DNA of 64,000 nucleotides, from the NCBI RefSeq assembly GCF_015706575.1, contig NW_024037057.1, forward strand, positions 4,483,501 to 4,547,500. The letters are read 5' to 3'. A program made the translations under genes and the position numbers. The DNA is from Patiria miniata. Lineage: Eukaryota > Echinodermata > Asteroidea > Valvatida > Asterinidae. The notes under the pieces were generated by a model, which worked only from the letters and a program-made list of their open reading frames with translations, was not told where the DNA came from and made no database searches. This document shows, one piece after another, positions 10,724-20,984 of this stretch (position 1 is its first letter; every line of letters begins with the position of its first letter).

Positions 10724-12066
10724 TTACGTACCGTTTTTGACCAGCAGCTTCTGGAGACTTTCGTACCTACATGTACATGTATGTTCGGCGCAATTGCATG
10801 GTGGAACTGCGCTATACACTCGATCGCTCAGAAAAACACTTTGCGCGATTGGTCGATCCAGTAGGAATTCCCTACCCGATCAAGCTGATAGCCCAGAGCC
10901 ACCAATCGCGCCCAACATATAGAGAGCCTTAAAAAGCGGCATCACCAATAATAAACTTAAATCTAAGTTCGGTAGCTCATCTCATTGTCGTCGTCATAGG
11001 TTCATAGTTTTACTGGCATATATTTGTAATAGAGCACTCGTTCTTTGGGCAAACCGCTTCACCCCAACTTGCCTCTCTCCACCCAGGATTATAAATGGGT
11101 ACCGGCATTAGCTGGGGAGTAACCTGTGATGGACTGGCATCCCATCCAGGGGGATAGAAATATCCTCAGTCGTTTCATGTTACTGACAATTTTCTGCAAA
11201 TTTTGCTCCTTGTTACAGCATGCAATTAATATGAATTCATTATAGAAACCATTGCGATGCATCGCCATGAACACTTCCGATACCAAAACCGCATTAATTC
11301 TGCAATTCAAACCATAACAAGAGACATCTTCCTTGAGTAACAATGACATTTTCCCTTGCCACGTGCATTTCATTAGATTGATTTGTTACGCTCGATAAGG
11401 CTGCGTTACTGCGTGACAAAATCTTTACATGTACTTTTTCTCTTCGTTCACCAAAGTATTTGTAAACTGTTGTTACAACTGATAATGTAGTAACCAACCG
11501 ATAACGTATCACCAACCGATAATGTATCACAAACTGACCGATATTGTATCACTAACCGATAATGTACCAAAAATTGACTGATAGTGTAGTAAAATTTGTA
11601 TCCGATAATGTATCACGTGTCGACGGATAATGTAACTACAAAATAAGTGTATCCGATAATGTATCACCACGGAACGGATACTGTATCAACCGATAATGTA
11701 TCAAAAATCAACCGATAATGTATCAGTATTGGGAAAAGGTGGAAATATTGCAAATTAATTAAAGTCTAATAAGTGCCTTTACTATGATAAGTCCCCACTC
11801 GAGAAAGTTTAACATAAAGATTTTTTTTTTTAATTTGGGAGGTAGGGAGTTGCTCTGGTTTGGAGACGCTCTACTTCCAAGTGGGCCTAGGCTAGTGGCG
11901 TATCCAGCTTTTCATGTCAAGGGGGGGGGAGGTAACCGCACTCGCACATCCGCGCCGAAATGTGGACAAGTTCTTTTCTCCGGACACTTGGCCTCCATAT
12001 GGGCTCCGTGCTGCGACACAAGAGGGCGCGTTTTACCACTTTTGAGAGCCCCATGGACGTACGGGA

Positions 12067-12094
12067 CCATTGATCTCCGTATGGAGATCAATGG
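12067..12094. repeat. Perfect 28-bp palindrome
   Basis: CCATTGATCTCC, GTAT spacer, then GGAGATCAATGG: the two 12-base arms are exact reverse complements. It lies within the foldback element's core. Confidence 0.8.
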
Positions 12095-12817
12095 ACGGGA
12101 CACAGCATGTGCGTACTGTACTGTACTGGTTCGCGCGCAAAGTTCCACACCACTTCCAGAATGTGGCTATTACATAGCAGCAGCGTCTTCGCATGAGCGT
12201 CAGGCAACGTCGTCGCGCGCATACGTTCAATTTAACTTGCGATGGTCTCCCAGACTATTCCCTCCCCCAATAACTTTGCATCATTCAAAATACGCGCTGT
12301 ACATGAACCGGGAACACATACGAGTGGCGAGGCATGTGTATAGCAAAACTAGCATCTTAAATGATCATGTAACTTGAGCTGTCACAAAAGATACAATGTA
12401 ACAAGTTTACCGGATTTAGGCGGCAATCTTCGAAGATAGTGTAGATGCGATCAAGCTTCATGGGTCCCTTGTCGACCCCAGTCGATTTTTTTCTTACAGA
12501 TTTGAAAAGGGCACAATCACAGCATTACTGCTCATTTAGTGGGGGGGATGGGGGGGAGGGGGATGAGGGGGAGGGGGTCGATGAGGGGGGAGGGGGGTCG
12601 TGCCATATTTTCAACGGGGAGCGCTAATAAAATCCTACAATCATGTACACAATATTACTGTACCGTACAAAATAATGCCCCAGCTTTTTTAAGGGGGTGG
12701 GGGCACCGTTGGCATGTGACGTCATTTGTTATTTGTCTACCCACTGACTTCAGTTTGTTCAACCCACACAGTTTGGAGTCCAAACGTCCCGAGCCTGCCG
12801 CTTCCTTGAGGCCAACA

Positions 12818-13221
12818 CAGGCGCGGATCCAGGAGTGGGGAGGGGGGGGTCCCCAGCTGTGTCCCTAAACAAATTGCATACAAATTCCTTAAAAAAATAA
12901 TGCACCCCCCCCCCTCTGCTGTGACACCCCCAAACAATTACTGGTATAATGTCCGCCTGTTCAAAATACGGACGGAGGCAGCTTAGATAGGGTGTATTTT
13001 TACACCATTCTGTAATCCAGTGTTAATAATTGTCAAATTTGAACAGCGTCCCCTATTGTTTTTGTAAAATCAAAAACTTGGGGAAGGGGGTATAAACACC
13101 CTTCCCCAAGTTTTTGATTTTACGGAGGCCAAGTGTCCGGAAAAAAAATCCCGTGTACATTTTCAGATTGTTTTGCTGATGAACCCCCCCCCCCCCGCGA
13201 AAATTCCTGGATCCGCCCCTG
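12818..13221. mobile_element. hAT-like MITE nested in the foldback element
   Basis: The left end CAGGCGCGGATCCAGGA and the right end TCCTGGATCCGCCCCTG are inverted with one mismatch, in the style of hAT ends. Inside, 13,063-13,122 is a hairpin with 25-base arms (start GTAAAATCAAAAACTTGGGG) around an 11-base loop. An intact 8-bp target duplication is not visible. Confidence 0.6.
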
Positions 13222-14493
13222 CAACAGTAGCGTAAATCTGTGCTTGGGACTTGGGGATGGGGGATAGCTAAAAAAAAACAAAGTCCTGGCCGTGAAATAC
13301 AAACGGGGGGGGGGGCCTTGCTGGAGACCACATGACACTGGGGGCGCTGTTCATGATAAAAACGTCCCAGCGCATTTCAAGCTATTTGTATTTTTTCTCC
13401 CTTTCTCAGTACTATTTAATACATTTCGTCGGTTGGAAAGTTTGAAAAATACCCGAAAATCTGCCTTTTTTCTCTAAATACAAAATAATGGGGGTGGTGG
13501 TGATCAACTAGCCCAGACCCCCTCCCTGGTCAAAACGTGGGGCGGGATAATCGGACATAAAACAAACATTTGTGTACACCTTTTCCCCATACTGATACAT
13601 TATCAGTTGATTTTTGATACAATATCGGTTGATACAGTATCCGTTCCGTGGTGATACATTATCGGATACACTTATTTTGTAGTTACATTATCCGTCGACA
13701 CATGATACATTATCGGATACAAATTTTACTACACTATCAGTCAATTTTTGGTACATTATCGGTTAGTGATACAATATCGGTCAATATGTGATACATTATC
13801 GGTTGGTGATACGTTATCGGTTGGTTACTACATTATCAGTTGTAACAACTGTGAAGCGGACTTGTATCGCGGGCAATTGAAAATCCGCGCAAAGTTGGAA
13901 TTCCCACTTTGTCCGGCTGGGCAATGTGGGAACTTTGATGATTGTCTTGCGAACATTTACACAGAATCATACTGTGCCCATGCCAAACAGCCAAACTGCC
14001 CATTGTTAATACTCCTTCGTTGCACTGTTATACCGAACCCGGACAAAGTAGGAAGTTCTGTAAATTTTGATTTAATTTGCCATAGCCTACATAAGGGGTG
14101 TTAAAATTGCCCATTGTTAATATTCTTACATGGCGCTGCTACTGAACCTGGGCAAAGTGGGCATTTCCGTTAATTAACCTTTCGCCGTTTGCAAGTTAGT
14201 AGACAACCCAATGGAGTTTTTGTACGCTAAGTTTTGTTTGTCTCAGATGTTGCGCGTTCCGCGTTTATTTGTATTCAAGTACTATATTATATTTTTATGT
14301 CAGTCATTATAGAGTGTCGCCTAAACGAAGATTTAGGGACACTTCGTCGGTCCCAAATTATGTATCCCTGAATCCCCGTATGACTGTGTCTCTGTATGTA
14401 CATGTATGTTTAAGTTTAGATTAAGTTTTGGAGAAAAAAAACAATGTATCACCTCTACATGCCTTCATGGTCTTTGTTGCAACTTGAAACTTA

Positions 14494-14624
14494 GGTCGTG
14501 TCCGAAAGTGTGGCTGCGGCTGTAAGTAATACGTGAGCCTATGGAAGCCACTGGCTTGTGGCTATAGGCACCACCCATAGACGTGTGTTACTTCCAGCCG
14601 CAGTCAGTTGATTCGGACACAGCC
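14494..14624. mobile_element. Short inverted-repeat element (131 bp)
   Basis: GGTCGTGTCCGAA at the left faces TTCGGACACAGCC at the right. The pairing continues inward through GGCTGCGGCTG / CAGCCGCAG and the AAGTAA / TTACTT segments, giving one long imperfect hairpin typical of a small MITE. Confidence 0.6.
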
Positions 14625-14761
14625 CCAACCTAGGAAGACACAATTCTTCATTGTATTACTGGGGTCAAAGGTCGTGTAGGTGTCGTTAGAGGTAATTGTT
14701 CAAATATGGTAAAAAGTCATTTTGGCTACATAATTTGATGGATATGGTGTTGTCCTTGGGT

Positions 14762-15173
14762 CAGGCGCGGTTCTAGAACCAATATTTTTTTTGGGGGGGG
14801 GGGGAGGGGCTAGCCTTGTGGATCCAGAATTTTTTTCAGGGAGGCGTGCTGAAATGTAGACCGGTTATTTTTTTCAGACACTTGGGTCTCCGAAAATCAA
14901 TAGGTAGGGGGAGGGGGCTCATGCCATATTTTCAATGGAGAGCGCCAATAAAATCCTAAAACCATTCACACTATATTAACTAATGCACCCTTGTCACGGC
15001 TATTTCTTCTTTAGGGGGAGACCGTTCGCATGTAAATTACAATCCTTCTTTTTCCTAATGCAATTTTGTTTACGGAATTCTTTTTTTTGGGGGGGGGGGG
15101 GGGCTAGACAAAAAGTTGGGGGGCTACAGCCTCCCTATCCCCCCCCCCCCCCCCCCCTGTAGAACCGCGCTTG
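14762..15173. mobile_element. hAT-like MITE with perfect 8-bp target-site duplication
   Basis: The left end CAGGCGCGGTTCTAGAACC and the right end GTAGAACCGCGCTTG are inverted. CCTTGGGT flanks both sides (14,754-14,761 and 15,174-15,181). The 8-bp duplication and CAGG-type ends identify a hAT-mobilised element. The 412-bp body is G/C-run rich without coding. Confidence 0.85.
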
Positions 15174-15604
15174 CCTTGGGTTTGGATTCATGACAACTCT
15201 TCAGAAATTGGAGGTCAAAGATCACCTAGGGGTCATTTGAGTCGTTGTTTAAATACACAAAATGTTTTTGTTACAACATTTAATGGGTGTTCACTATAGT
15301 TGCTGAGAATAAAGACTTAGGGCTGCTGAGTTGGTTTGACGTTGTGGTGTCAAAGGTCATCCAGTGGTCAATTGATGTCATAACTCGTAATGGAAAAAAT
15401 GGAAAGTGCTACTGTTTCATAGAAACAATACTTTTCAGGAGCCAATCATTTCTTCAAATGAAAATTAACAGCATCTGCAAGAATAAGAACTCGAGGCATA
15501 ATGGGGATCGACCGCGGAAAAGGCGACACGTGCAATCCGCGGATCACCTTGTTTTGAAATGTAAATGTACGATTTGCTAAACTTTCTCCAGTTACTAAGC
15601 ATAC

Positions 15605-15865
15605 CTGATAAGCGCAGAGCCAAGTCTTGCCTGCCCGAATCAACCAGAGCCTTCTCCAACGTCTTCCATGCTTCTGGGTAATTTTTCTGCTTGTTCCACC
15701 ATTTGTTTAACATTTCAAAGCACTGCATTTCAGTGTTGTTGGGACGATTACTCCTAATTGTATTAAGAACTCCTTCAGAAAAGTTCAAGTTTATGGCCAA
15801 TTTTTCCCAGTCTGTTCCAATGTCTACAGAAAGACTCAAAATGGATTTGCTGTCAGGCGGTGCAT
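15605..15865 (-). CDS. Divergent death-domain exon
   Basis: This exon runs from acceptor TTTTTAG to donor GTATGC, phase 1 to 1, 261 bases. It reads APPDSKSILSLSVDIGTDWE, KLAINLNFSEGVLNTIR, then CFEMLNKWWNKQKNYPEAWK, TLEKALVDSGRQDLALRLS. Core DD positions are present: DWEKLA in helix 1, LNKWW in helix 4 and LEKALV..GR..LA in helices 5-6. It is clearly more diverged than the other DD exons here, so its partners may differ. The exon joins in frame to the small first exon at 16,051-16,102 and, across the long intron, to the DD exon at 6,421-7,181. Confidence 0.8.
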
Positions 15866-16050
15866 CTAAAAATGAATACAAATGTCATTGCAGCATGAAT
15901 AAAGCGCATACATGTGATAATTATTGTTGTTAGAATGTATACATTGGGAACGACTGCGAGTATATGAATATCTCCAAAGATAAACAGGTTATTACGTTCC
16001 AACTGTATAACAAGAGATATGGATAGTAAAATAAGAGTCACAAAGCTTAC

Positions 16051-16102
16051 TTTTAGATGGTTGTTCTTTATCTCTATGTTTTGGCACTGCATTGTAACTC
16101 AT
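16051..16102 (-). CDS. Candidate first coding exon (17 codons) of the DD / TRADD-N-like gene
   Basis: An ATG at 16,102 opens MSYNAVPKHRDKEQPSK followed by A and the donor GTAAGC, ending in phase 1. It splices in frame to the acceptor at 15,865 (A|AT gives Asn). The exon is too short to judge by coding statistics; support is the ATG, the strong donor and the phase match. If real it makes a separate gene start between the UBL gene on the right and the DD exons on the left. Confidence 0.5.
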
Positions 16103-16577
16103 TTTCAAATGGAACTATTCTTCGATCGTTAGTTTTCACCTCATATGATCAGTTCGTGGTACACTTTATGTATCCTTTTTTTAGGTGTCATGGCGGTCAT
16201 ATTCTCTACTTTAATAGATATTCTAGTTTGATGAAGTTTATTTTCGAATTTCTATTTTTCTAGCGATGAAAAATGATATGTTTACTTTTACTATCAACTT
16301 TTTCCTGAGATATCGAAAATATGCCATTTATTTATTTATAAGAAAAAGGCTGCTTCAAATATTTAAAGTAAAGTCAATTAGCAAAATTGTAGGACAACTC
16401 GCCCCTGAATGACTTTCCCTTTACAAACTCACCCCCTTGCCGACTCGCTCATATATGGGCTAGACGTTGCATGGTTTGATACGCGATAACCACAAAACCG
16501 AACCCCAAAGCTCCCTCTTTTTCACAGCTTTTAAAAAAATACATCGCAAATATCTGTATCTGTTAAATTCAACCAAA

Positions 16578-16633
16578 ACTTGTGGTCATACAAGAATGAC
16601 CAAATTTAATTTGGTCTTGTATAGCCACAAGCC
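16578..16633. repeat. Imperfect hairpin
   Basis: CTTGTGGTCATACAAG..CCAAATT faces AATTTGG..CTTGTATAGCCACAAG. It is a self-complementary stretch of about 55 bases in an AT-rich intergenic segment, possibly the core of a small element. Confidence 0.5.
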
Positions 16634-17221
16634 GAAATTATAACTTAAACAATTGGGTAAAGCGTAACCCAATTTTAAGTAGTTGCAGTTTTCACCCTTG
16701 CATGGGTAAAAAATAACCCAGGCAATTTTTTTTTTTCAGTGTATATTTCATTAGCATTTCAACACCGAAAAAAAGCTTTTCCAATCGGGTAAATAATTAT
16801 TGAGTTATGGCCAATTCAAAATAAGTGCCGACTTTTCTATCTGTCCACGGTCTCAATAATTGTCATTGATTAGAAATTGGATTTGGGGTAAGGGTAGTTT
16901 TTCTTTCTTTAATGTTTTAATCTGTATTTCTTTATTTGTTTCTCTTTTTTTTGTAAGAATGGTCATTTATCCTTTTGGACGTACCGCAATTTTCGGAATA
17001 TAAGCCGCGGTAATGGTAGTCCTGAAAAGGACTGGTATGTTAACTTCTTCGGTGTAGCCTTTTCCACGGATGCAAGTTTCGGACCGTGTTCATATTGCCG
17101 CGGTCAAAATATCAGTTGCCAAGGACAAAACGACAAACCTGCACTCTTGTATTCCATTGGCCATAACTCAATAAATATTTATCCGATTGGAAATATGTTT
17201 TTGGTGGTTTCTTCATATCCC

Positions 17222-17311
17222 AGGAATTTGGCCAGGGCCTCCCAAGATGATTCATTTTTCGGAGCCAAGTCTAAAAAAAAACTGATCATCAACAGGGTGT
17301 TTGAAACATTT
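17222..17311 (-). pseudogene. Decayed start of a death-domain exon
   Basis: The minus strand shows AAACACCCTGTTGATGATCAG followed, with small changes, by the ..GACTTGGCT..TCATCTTGGGAGGCCCTGGCCAA sequence of the DD exons at 0.9 and 39.3 kb. The acceptor is lost, the frame is shifted near the start and the homology stops after helix 1. In the NLR-type paralogue the second DD follows UBL2 at exactly this place, so this is the matching exon in a degenerate state. Confidence 0.65.
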
Positions 17312-17731
17312 TCGTCAGTACAAGGTGATAGCTACCTCTTTGGGACCGATTTTTTTAAATTTAAATCAAAGAGAAGGAAAACAACTTAGACATCCATGCT
17401 TTTATCTGCTTTGTATACTGAATTAATCATATTGTGTTTTTTTTCGGTAAAGTTGACTTGTTTAAAAAAAAATTGATACACATTCATTCATAGTTTTGTT
17501 TGCGGTACGAACCATACAGCGGTTGATAATGAGTGCAATTAATTTAGATTTCTCTTGAACAACTGATGCCAACCTCCGAGAGTCCTTAAGAAGCTAAACA
17601 AAAACTAAACCACCGATCATGAATGTTTTAACAACGGCACTTTCAAGGCGGCCTAACTGTTTTTCATGACTTTAATGAGGTAAGTTACGCTGATTATATC
17701 CTGGATGATAACGTTACCCATATGCATTTAC

Positions 17732-17831
17732 CTTTTGGTCCACCGCCCAGTAAGCCATCAGTACACAGACGGAGTGAGATGTTCTCGTCCTGATGAATTC
17801 CACAGTCCTGAAGTGTCAGCAAGTTATGGAG
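17732..17831 (-). CDS. UBL2, second half (left gene)
   Basis: The exon enters in phase 0 after TTTGCCAG and leaves in phase 1 at GTAAATG. LHNLLTLQDCGIHQDENISL then RLCTDGLLGGGPK corresponds to ubiquitin from about residue 50 (LEDGRTLSDYNI..STLHLVLRLRGG). It supplies the last turn, the final beta strand and a GGG in place of the terminal Gly-Gly. The frame continues after the glycines, so this is a built-in ubiquitin-like fold rather than a free modifier, unless it is processed. Confidence 0.8.
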
Positions 17832-18232
17832 CTGGCAAAGAAATTAAGATCCTGATATAACACACACTCTTAGAGCGAAGATTTAACGACGACAGTTTGG
17901 GGATTAGGTTACACAACAGTGTAAAAAAAAACAATTAAACATGAATTTAACTTTTCTCCATGGTGCATTTTTATCGTGAGACTTGATTGGTAGGGCTAAA
18001 ACCAAAATTATTAATTTTCATAATGGTTTATCGGTTTTTTCCTTCAGTGCGTACAATCTTCAGTGCCTAATCTCCATATTGTACCGACTTCAGAAGCAGA
18101 ATTATCTGTACCCACGTCATGTAATGTGAATTAGAAGAGGTTGCCACTAAAACCCACAATGCATGGCCTTTTATTAGATGTAATGTTAATTGGTACTTAA
18201 CAACATAGTTACTTTGTATGAGCCTTCTTTAC

Positions 18233-18416
18233 CTCAAAGTTTCGAAAGTTTCTACGGATGTACAGTCGCTGATGTTGAGGCCGGACACCGATTTTCTCGC
18301 AAATTATCTGTTTTAGAGTCGAGACAGATGTCTCTGGATCCATTTGTAAACACATTGTCGTTGGTCTATGTGACATGTGACTTCTGATGAAGACCTGCAG
18401 TGCCACATATCTGAAA
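18233..18416 (-). CDS. UBL2, first half (left gene)
   Basis: The exon enters in phase 2 after TTCTAACAG and leaves in phase 0 at GTAAAG. YVALQVFIRS (beta 1), TTMCLQM (beta 2), SVSTLKQIICEKIGV (helix) and HQRLYIRRNFRNFE (beta 3 and following loop) follow the order of ubiquitin residues 1-48. Using the acceptor six bases further in would create a stop at the junction with the linker exon, which decides this start. Confidence 0.8.
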
Positions 18417-18582
18417 CTGTTAGAATGGTGGACTTGCATTATAACGCCATATAAATACTTTGAACATACATTTTCAAATAAATGATGGAAAGTTCAATTG
18501 TTCTTGAAACTATTTTTTCAAAGTAAGGAAAGATAATTGTTTTCAAAAGGAGTACGAATAGCCGCGTTTAATCATGTTTTAC

Positions 18583-18742
18583 CACATAATCTGAGGCTTG
18601 TCTTGATGACACACTTGTTTCTTTTTCGGTTTTTCTTCCTCGGTTGATGCCGCCCCGTTTTGTTTGCTCTCCTCGTCAACTCCTGCATCTTGACGCCTTT
18701 CTGGCTCGGGTCCAGATGCTTCGTCCCTCGATTCACTCGTTA
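18583..18742 (-). CDS. Charged linker exon (left gene)
   Basis: From a phase-1 acceptor it encodes VTSESRDEASGPEPERRQDA, then GVDEESKQNGAASTEEEKPK and KKQVCHQDKPQ, ending in phase 2 at GTAAAA. It is Glu/Lys-rich, low in hydrophobics and probably disordered. The paralogue at 40,616-40,772 is closely similar, including ESKQNGAASTEE. Confidence 0.7.
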
Positions 18743-18955
18743 CTGATGCAAGAAGGAAAACAAAATTAGAGTGCAACATATTTTTGACGATTGTTTCACC
18801 ATAGTTTCACATAGGGTACCATAGCAATATTTGAACATAAATATGAATGTAAATCTGGTTCTTCTTTGAACCACAAAAATCACAAGAAATATTCAAATGG
18901 TGTTACCGGCAACCTCCCATTCATACGAAATCTGCTTGTTCATATTTTAGCTCAC

Positions 18956-19216
18956 CTAGTACATTTCGAGCCAAATCCGACAACCCGATGGCCTCCAATG
19001 CTCGTCTCAGCTTCTGAGCTGCTTCGTTGCGATCTGTCGTCTTTTCCCACCAAGTGAGTAGCATGTGACGGCTCTCTTCATTGCTGCCTTCGTAGGTGGT
19101 TTGGATGCCTGCAATTTCCGCTTCTTCAAATCCTAGGTGCTTGGCCAATTCCTTCCATGATGATTCGATTTTTGATGACAAGTCCTTTAGGTACTCATCA
19201 TCAATGTTGGCTTTGT
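18956..19216 (-). CDS. Death domain 1 (left gene)
   Basis: The exon is phase 1 to 1, 261 bases, between TTTTAACAG and GTGAGC. It begins KANIDDEYLKDLSSKIESSW, then KELAKHLGFEEAEIAGIQTT, SRHMLLTWWEKTTDR and AAQKLRRALEAIGLSDLA. These are the six-helix DD landmarks (SSWKELAKHLG, LLTWWEK, LRRALEAIG). It lies directly after UBL1, and is nearly identical to the exon at 41,015-41,275. Confidence 0.85.
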
Positions 19217-19631
19217 CTGTTAAAACATTTTAACTTCAGTGAAACATTTTCAAATGCGTCCACCACGGTATAAGTTACCAACGACACCTAGGCCTTTTAC
19301 AAAAAAATAGACTCGTTACCAAACCGACGTTGGTGAATTTAGGTTGTTATCTCGGCCCAATTTTAAACATTTATCTAGCGTCAAAATACGTTGGAACAAC
19401 ATTACAAAACTGACGATGGATCTTCATGGAATTTAGGTTGATAATTTCGTGACGCAATTCAAACTATTATTCATTGTCAGGTTCTTATGTCGAAATCTGT
19501 ACGTTAGAACAACGTTAAAAAACCGACGTTGAATAGACATGGAATTTCGGTTGTTAATATTTCAACCAATATTCAACGAATTTAGATTGTTTATTTAAAT
19601 AAACATTTCTTCCCTAAACTCTATCATTTAC

Positions 19632-19734
19632 CTTTTGGTACATTGTCATCATTTGCGTCTTCTACTGACAGCCGGAGAGAGATGATTTTATCCTTGTCGA
19701 TGCCATTCTCCTCAAGTGTGAGCAAGTCACAAAG
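19632..19734 (-). CDS. UBL1, second half (left gene)
   Basis: The exon goes from phase 0 (after TTTGACAG) to phase 1 at GTAAATG. LCDLLTLEENGIDKDKIISL then RLSVEDANDDNVPK aligns with the last 27 residues of the ubiquitin fold (LxDxxTLxxxxIxxxxxxxLxLR). Unlike UBL2 it has no glycine-rich end; an Asp/Asn-rich spacer leads into the DD. Confidence 0.75.
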
Positions 19735-20053
19735 CTGTCAAATTAAAGTGAATTACATGTATATATGAAAAAAAATTAATTACCTGATCAGGACAAAAAC
19801 AGAGAGGATTTTAGTTGTGCGTTGTTCAAACATCTAGCAAATTACGTTCGTTTAAACCTTGGTCGGAATAAATGGATTCTGAGTGTCTCATATAAATAAA
19901 CAAATTATTGATTAGGCCTAAAACGGGAAAACGTAAGATTTTGCATTTTATATTACCATTTTTCAAAAACTCCTACAATGTGACAATCTAGGTCTGGATA
20001 ATTCAAATTGAACGGAGTAGCCGTATTGGTATTATTAATAACAGTATACCTAC

Positions 20054-20237
20054 CTGGACGTTTTCCCTGATGTACAGACGCTGATGTCGTGCCTCCACAC
20101 CGGTCTTCTTCTGGATTACCTCTTTCAGAGATGAGACGGATGTTTCGGGGTGGAGTTCGAAATAAAGTGTCTTGGGTCTAAGTGAGGAGGGAGTCCGGAC
20201 AAAGACCTGCAGTTTCTGTTTTACGTCTTTGGTATTA
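20054..20237 (-). CDS. UBL1, first half (left gene)
   Basis: Enters in phase 2 after TTTTCACAG, leaves in phase 0 at GTAGGT. NTKDVKQKLQVFVRTPSS, KTLYFELHPETSVSSLKEVI and QKKTGVEARHQRLYIRENVQ give the beta-beta-helix-beta order of ubiquitin (QVFV, TLYFEL, SLKEVIQKKTGV, QRLYI). The intron sits at the same place in the fold as in UBL2, so the two UBLs arose by duplication. Confidence 0.8.
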
Positions 20238-20488
20238 CTGTGAAAATAGGATGAAATCTTACCTAGTTTTAGAAATGCATTATTCTAACAAAGAACGGGA
20301 TCTGTGAACAATTCACTTGGAAACTTTAGTCAAAGGATCCACTGTCATGAGTCTAGTAAACGTATTGAACACGTTTGCTTAACTTTTACACCAGAATCTG
20401 GAAAGAGTAAATGATTCAACAAATCCTTCGATAAGTTACAATTATCATATAACCCTCATTTTACATGAATAATGTCATTGCTGTTTAC

Positions 20489-20724
20489 CTCTGACTTGCA
20501 TGTGTCTGCTTTGATTGTCTTCGAATCCATCGTTTTGATGGTCTCCTCTTTGCACAGCAATCATCAGAAGACGTTTTCCTGTAATGCAGTACAGACAGGA
20601 AAGCTTGTTTCCTCCTTGGTTTGACTTTAGTCTTCCTGCTGATGAGTTTGGCGTTGGAGTGGTCGTACACGACGGCTGTTGCCTTAATGTATGCATCCAA
20701 CTGCTGAACGGTCTTTCGCGGCAT
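20489..20724 (-). CDS. First coding exon, basic N-terminus (left gene)
   Basis: ATG at 20,724 starts MPRKTVQQLDAYIKATAVVY, then DHSNAKLISRKTKVKPRRKQ and AFLSVLHYRKTSSDDCCAKR to SQ, with donor GTAAAC in phase 2. It joins in frame to UBL1 (AG|T gives Ser). I chose this ATG because the other copies at 49,031 and 53,311 begin at the homologous MPQKT. The product has an amphipathic start and several Arg/Lys clusters (RKTKVKPRRK), possibly a nuclear or nucleic-acid/membrane contact. No known domain is recognised. Confidence 0.7.
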
Positions 20725-20984
20725 CTTGGTAGTAATCAGCACCAGTTAAGGTATCCTTACTGAAAGAACATAAAAAAAAGATCACTGTTAAAACTGGAGC
20801 AATGCTATCCACCTTTTTTAAATTGCTGGACATAAGCCAATTCACTGATACCACCATCTTTAAATTTGTGTTCAGTGGGCAATTCAATCACGTCCCAGCA
20901 CGTAGATGACACTACATATATACAGCATGCTTGCGACTTTTTCGAGCAAATGAGTTGACTTGAGACTGCAGGGCTTGTGATGGA

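Larger units (their letters stand above)
11469..13849. mobile_element. Foldback-type element with ~274-bp arms made of a 14-bp motif
   Basis: The left arm (11,469-11,742) and the inverted right arm (13,577-13,849) match almost throughout. Each arm contains about a dozen spaced copies of CCGATAATGTATCA and variants. The outer ends read GTTGTTACAACTGATAATG. The 1.8-kb centre carries G-rich tracts (12,541-12,600), a nested hAT-like MITE (12,818) and a perfect palindrome, but no transposase. Long repeat-built arms resemble foldback or Galileo-type DNA transposons; the superfamily is not established. Confidence 0.7.
7182..15604. other. Presumed long intron filled with mobile and repeated DNA
   Basis: Between two in-phase DD exons lie an LTR-like unit (7,868-9,788), a Harbinger-like MITE (10,357), a foldback element (11,469-13,849) and further MITEs (14,494; 14,762). 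I see no convincing host exon. The interval could also include promoter sequence for the exons at 6.4-7.2 kb if the two DD exons belong to different genes. Confidence 0.5.

Noticed and set aside
11784-12377. 197-codon plus-strand frame
   Set aside because: It lies in the foldback element's core, begins in a T-run and crosses low-complexity G tracts; no domain or paralogue.
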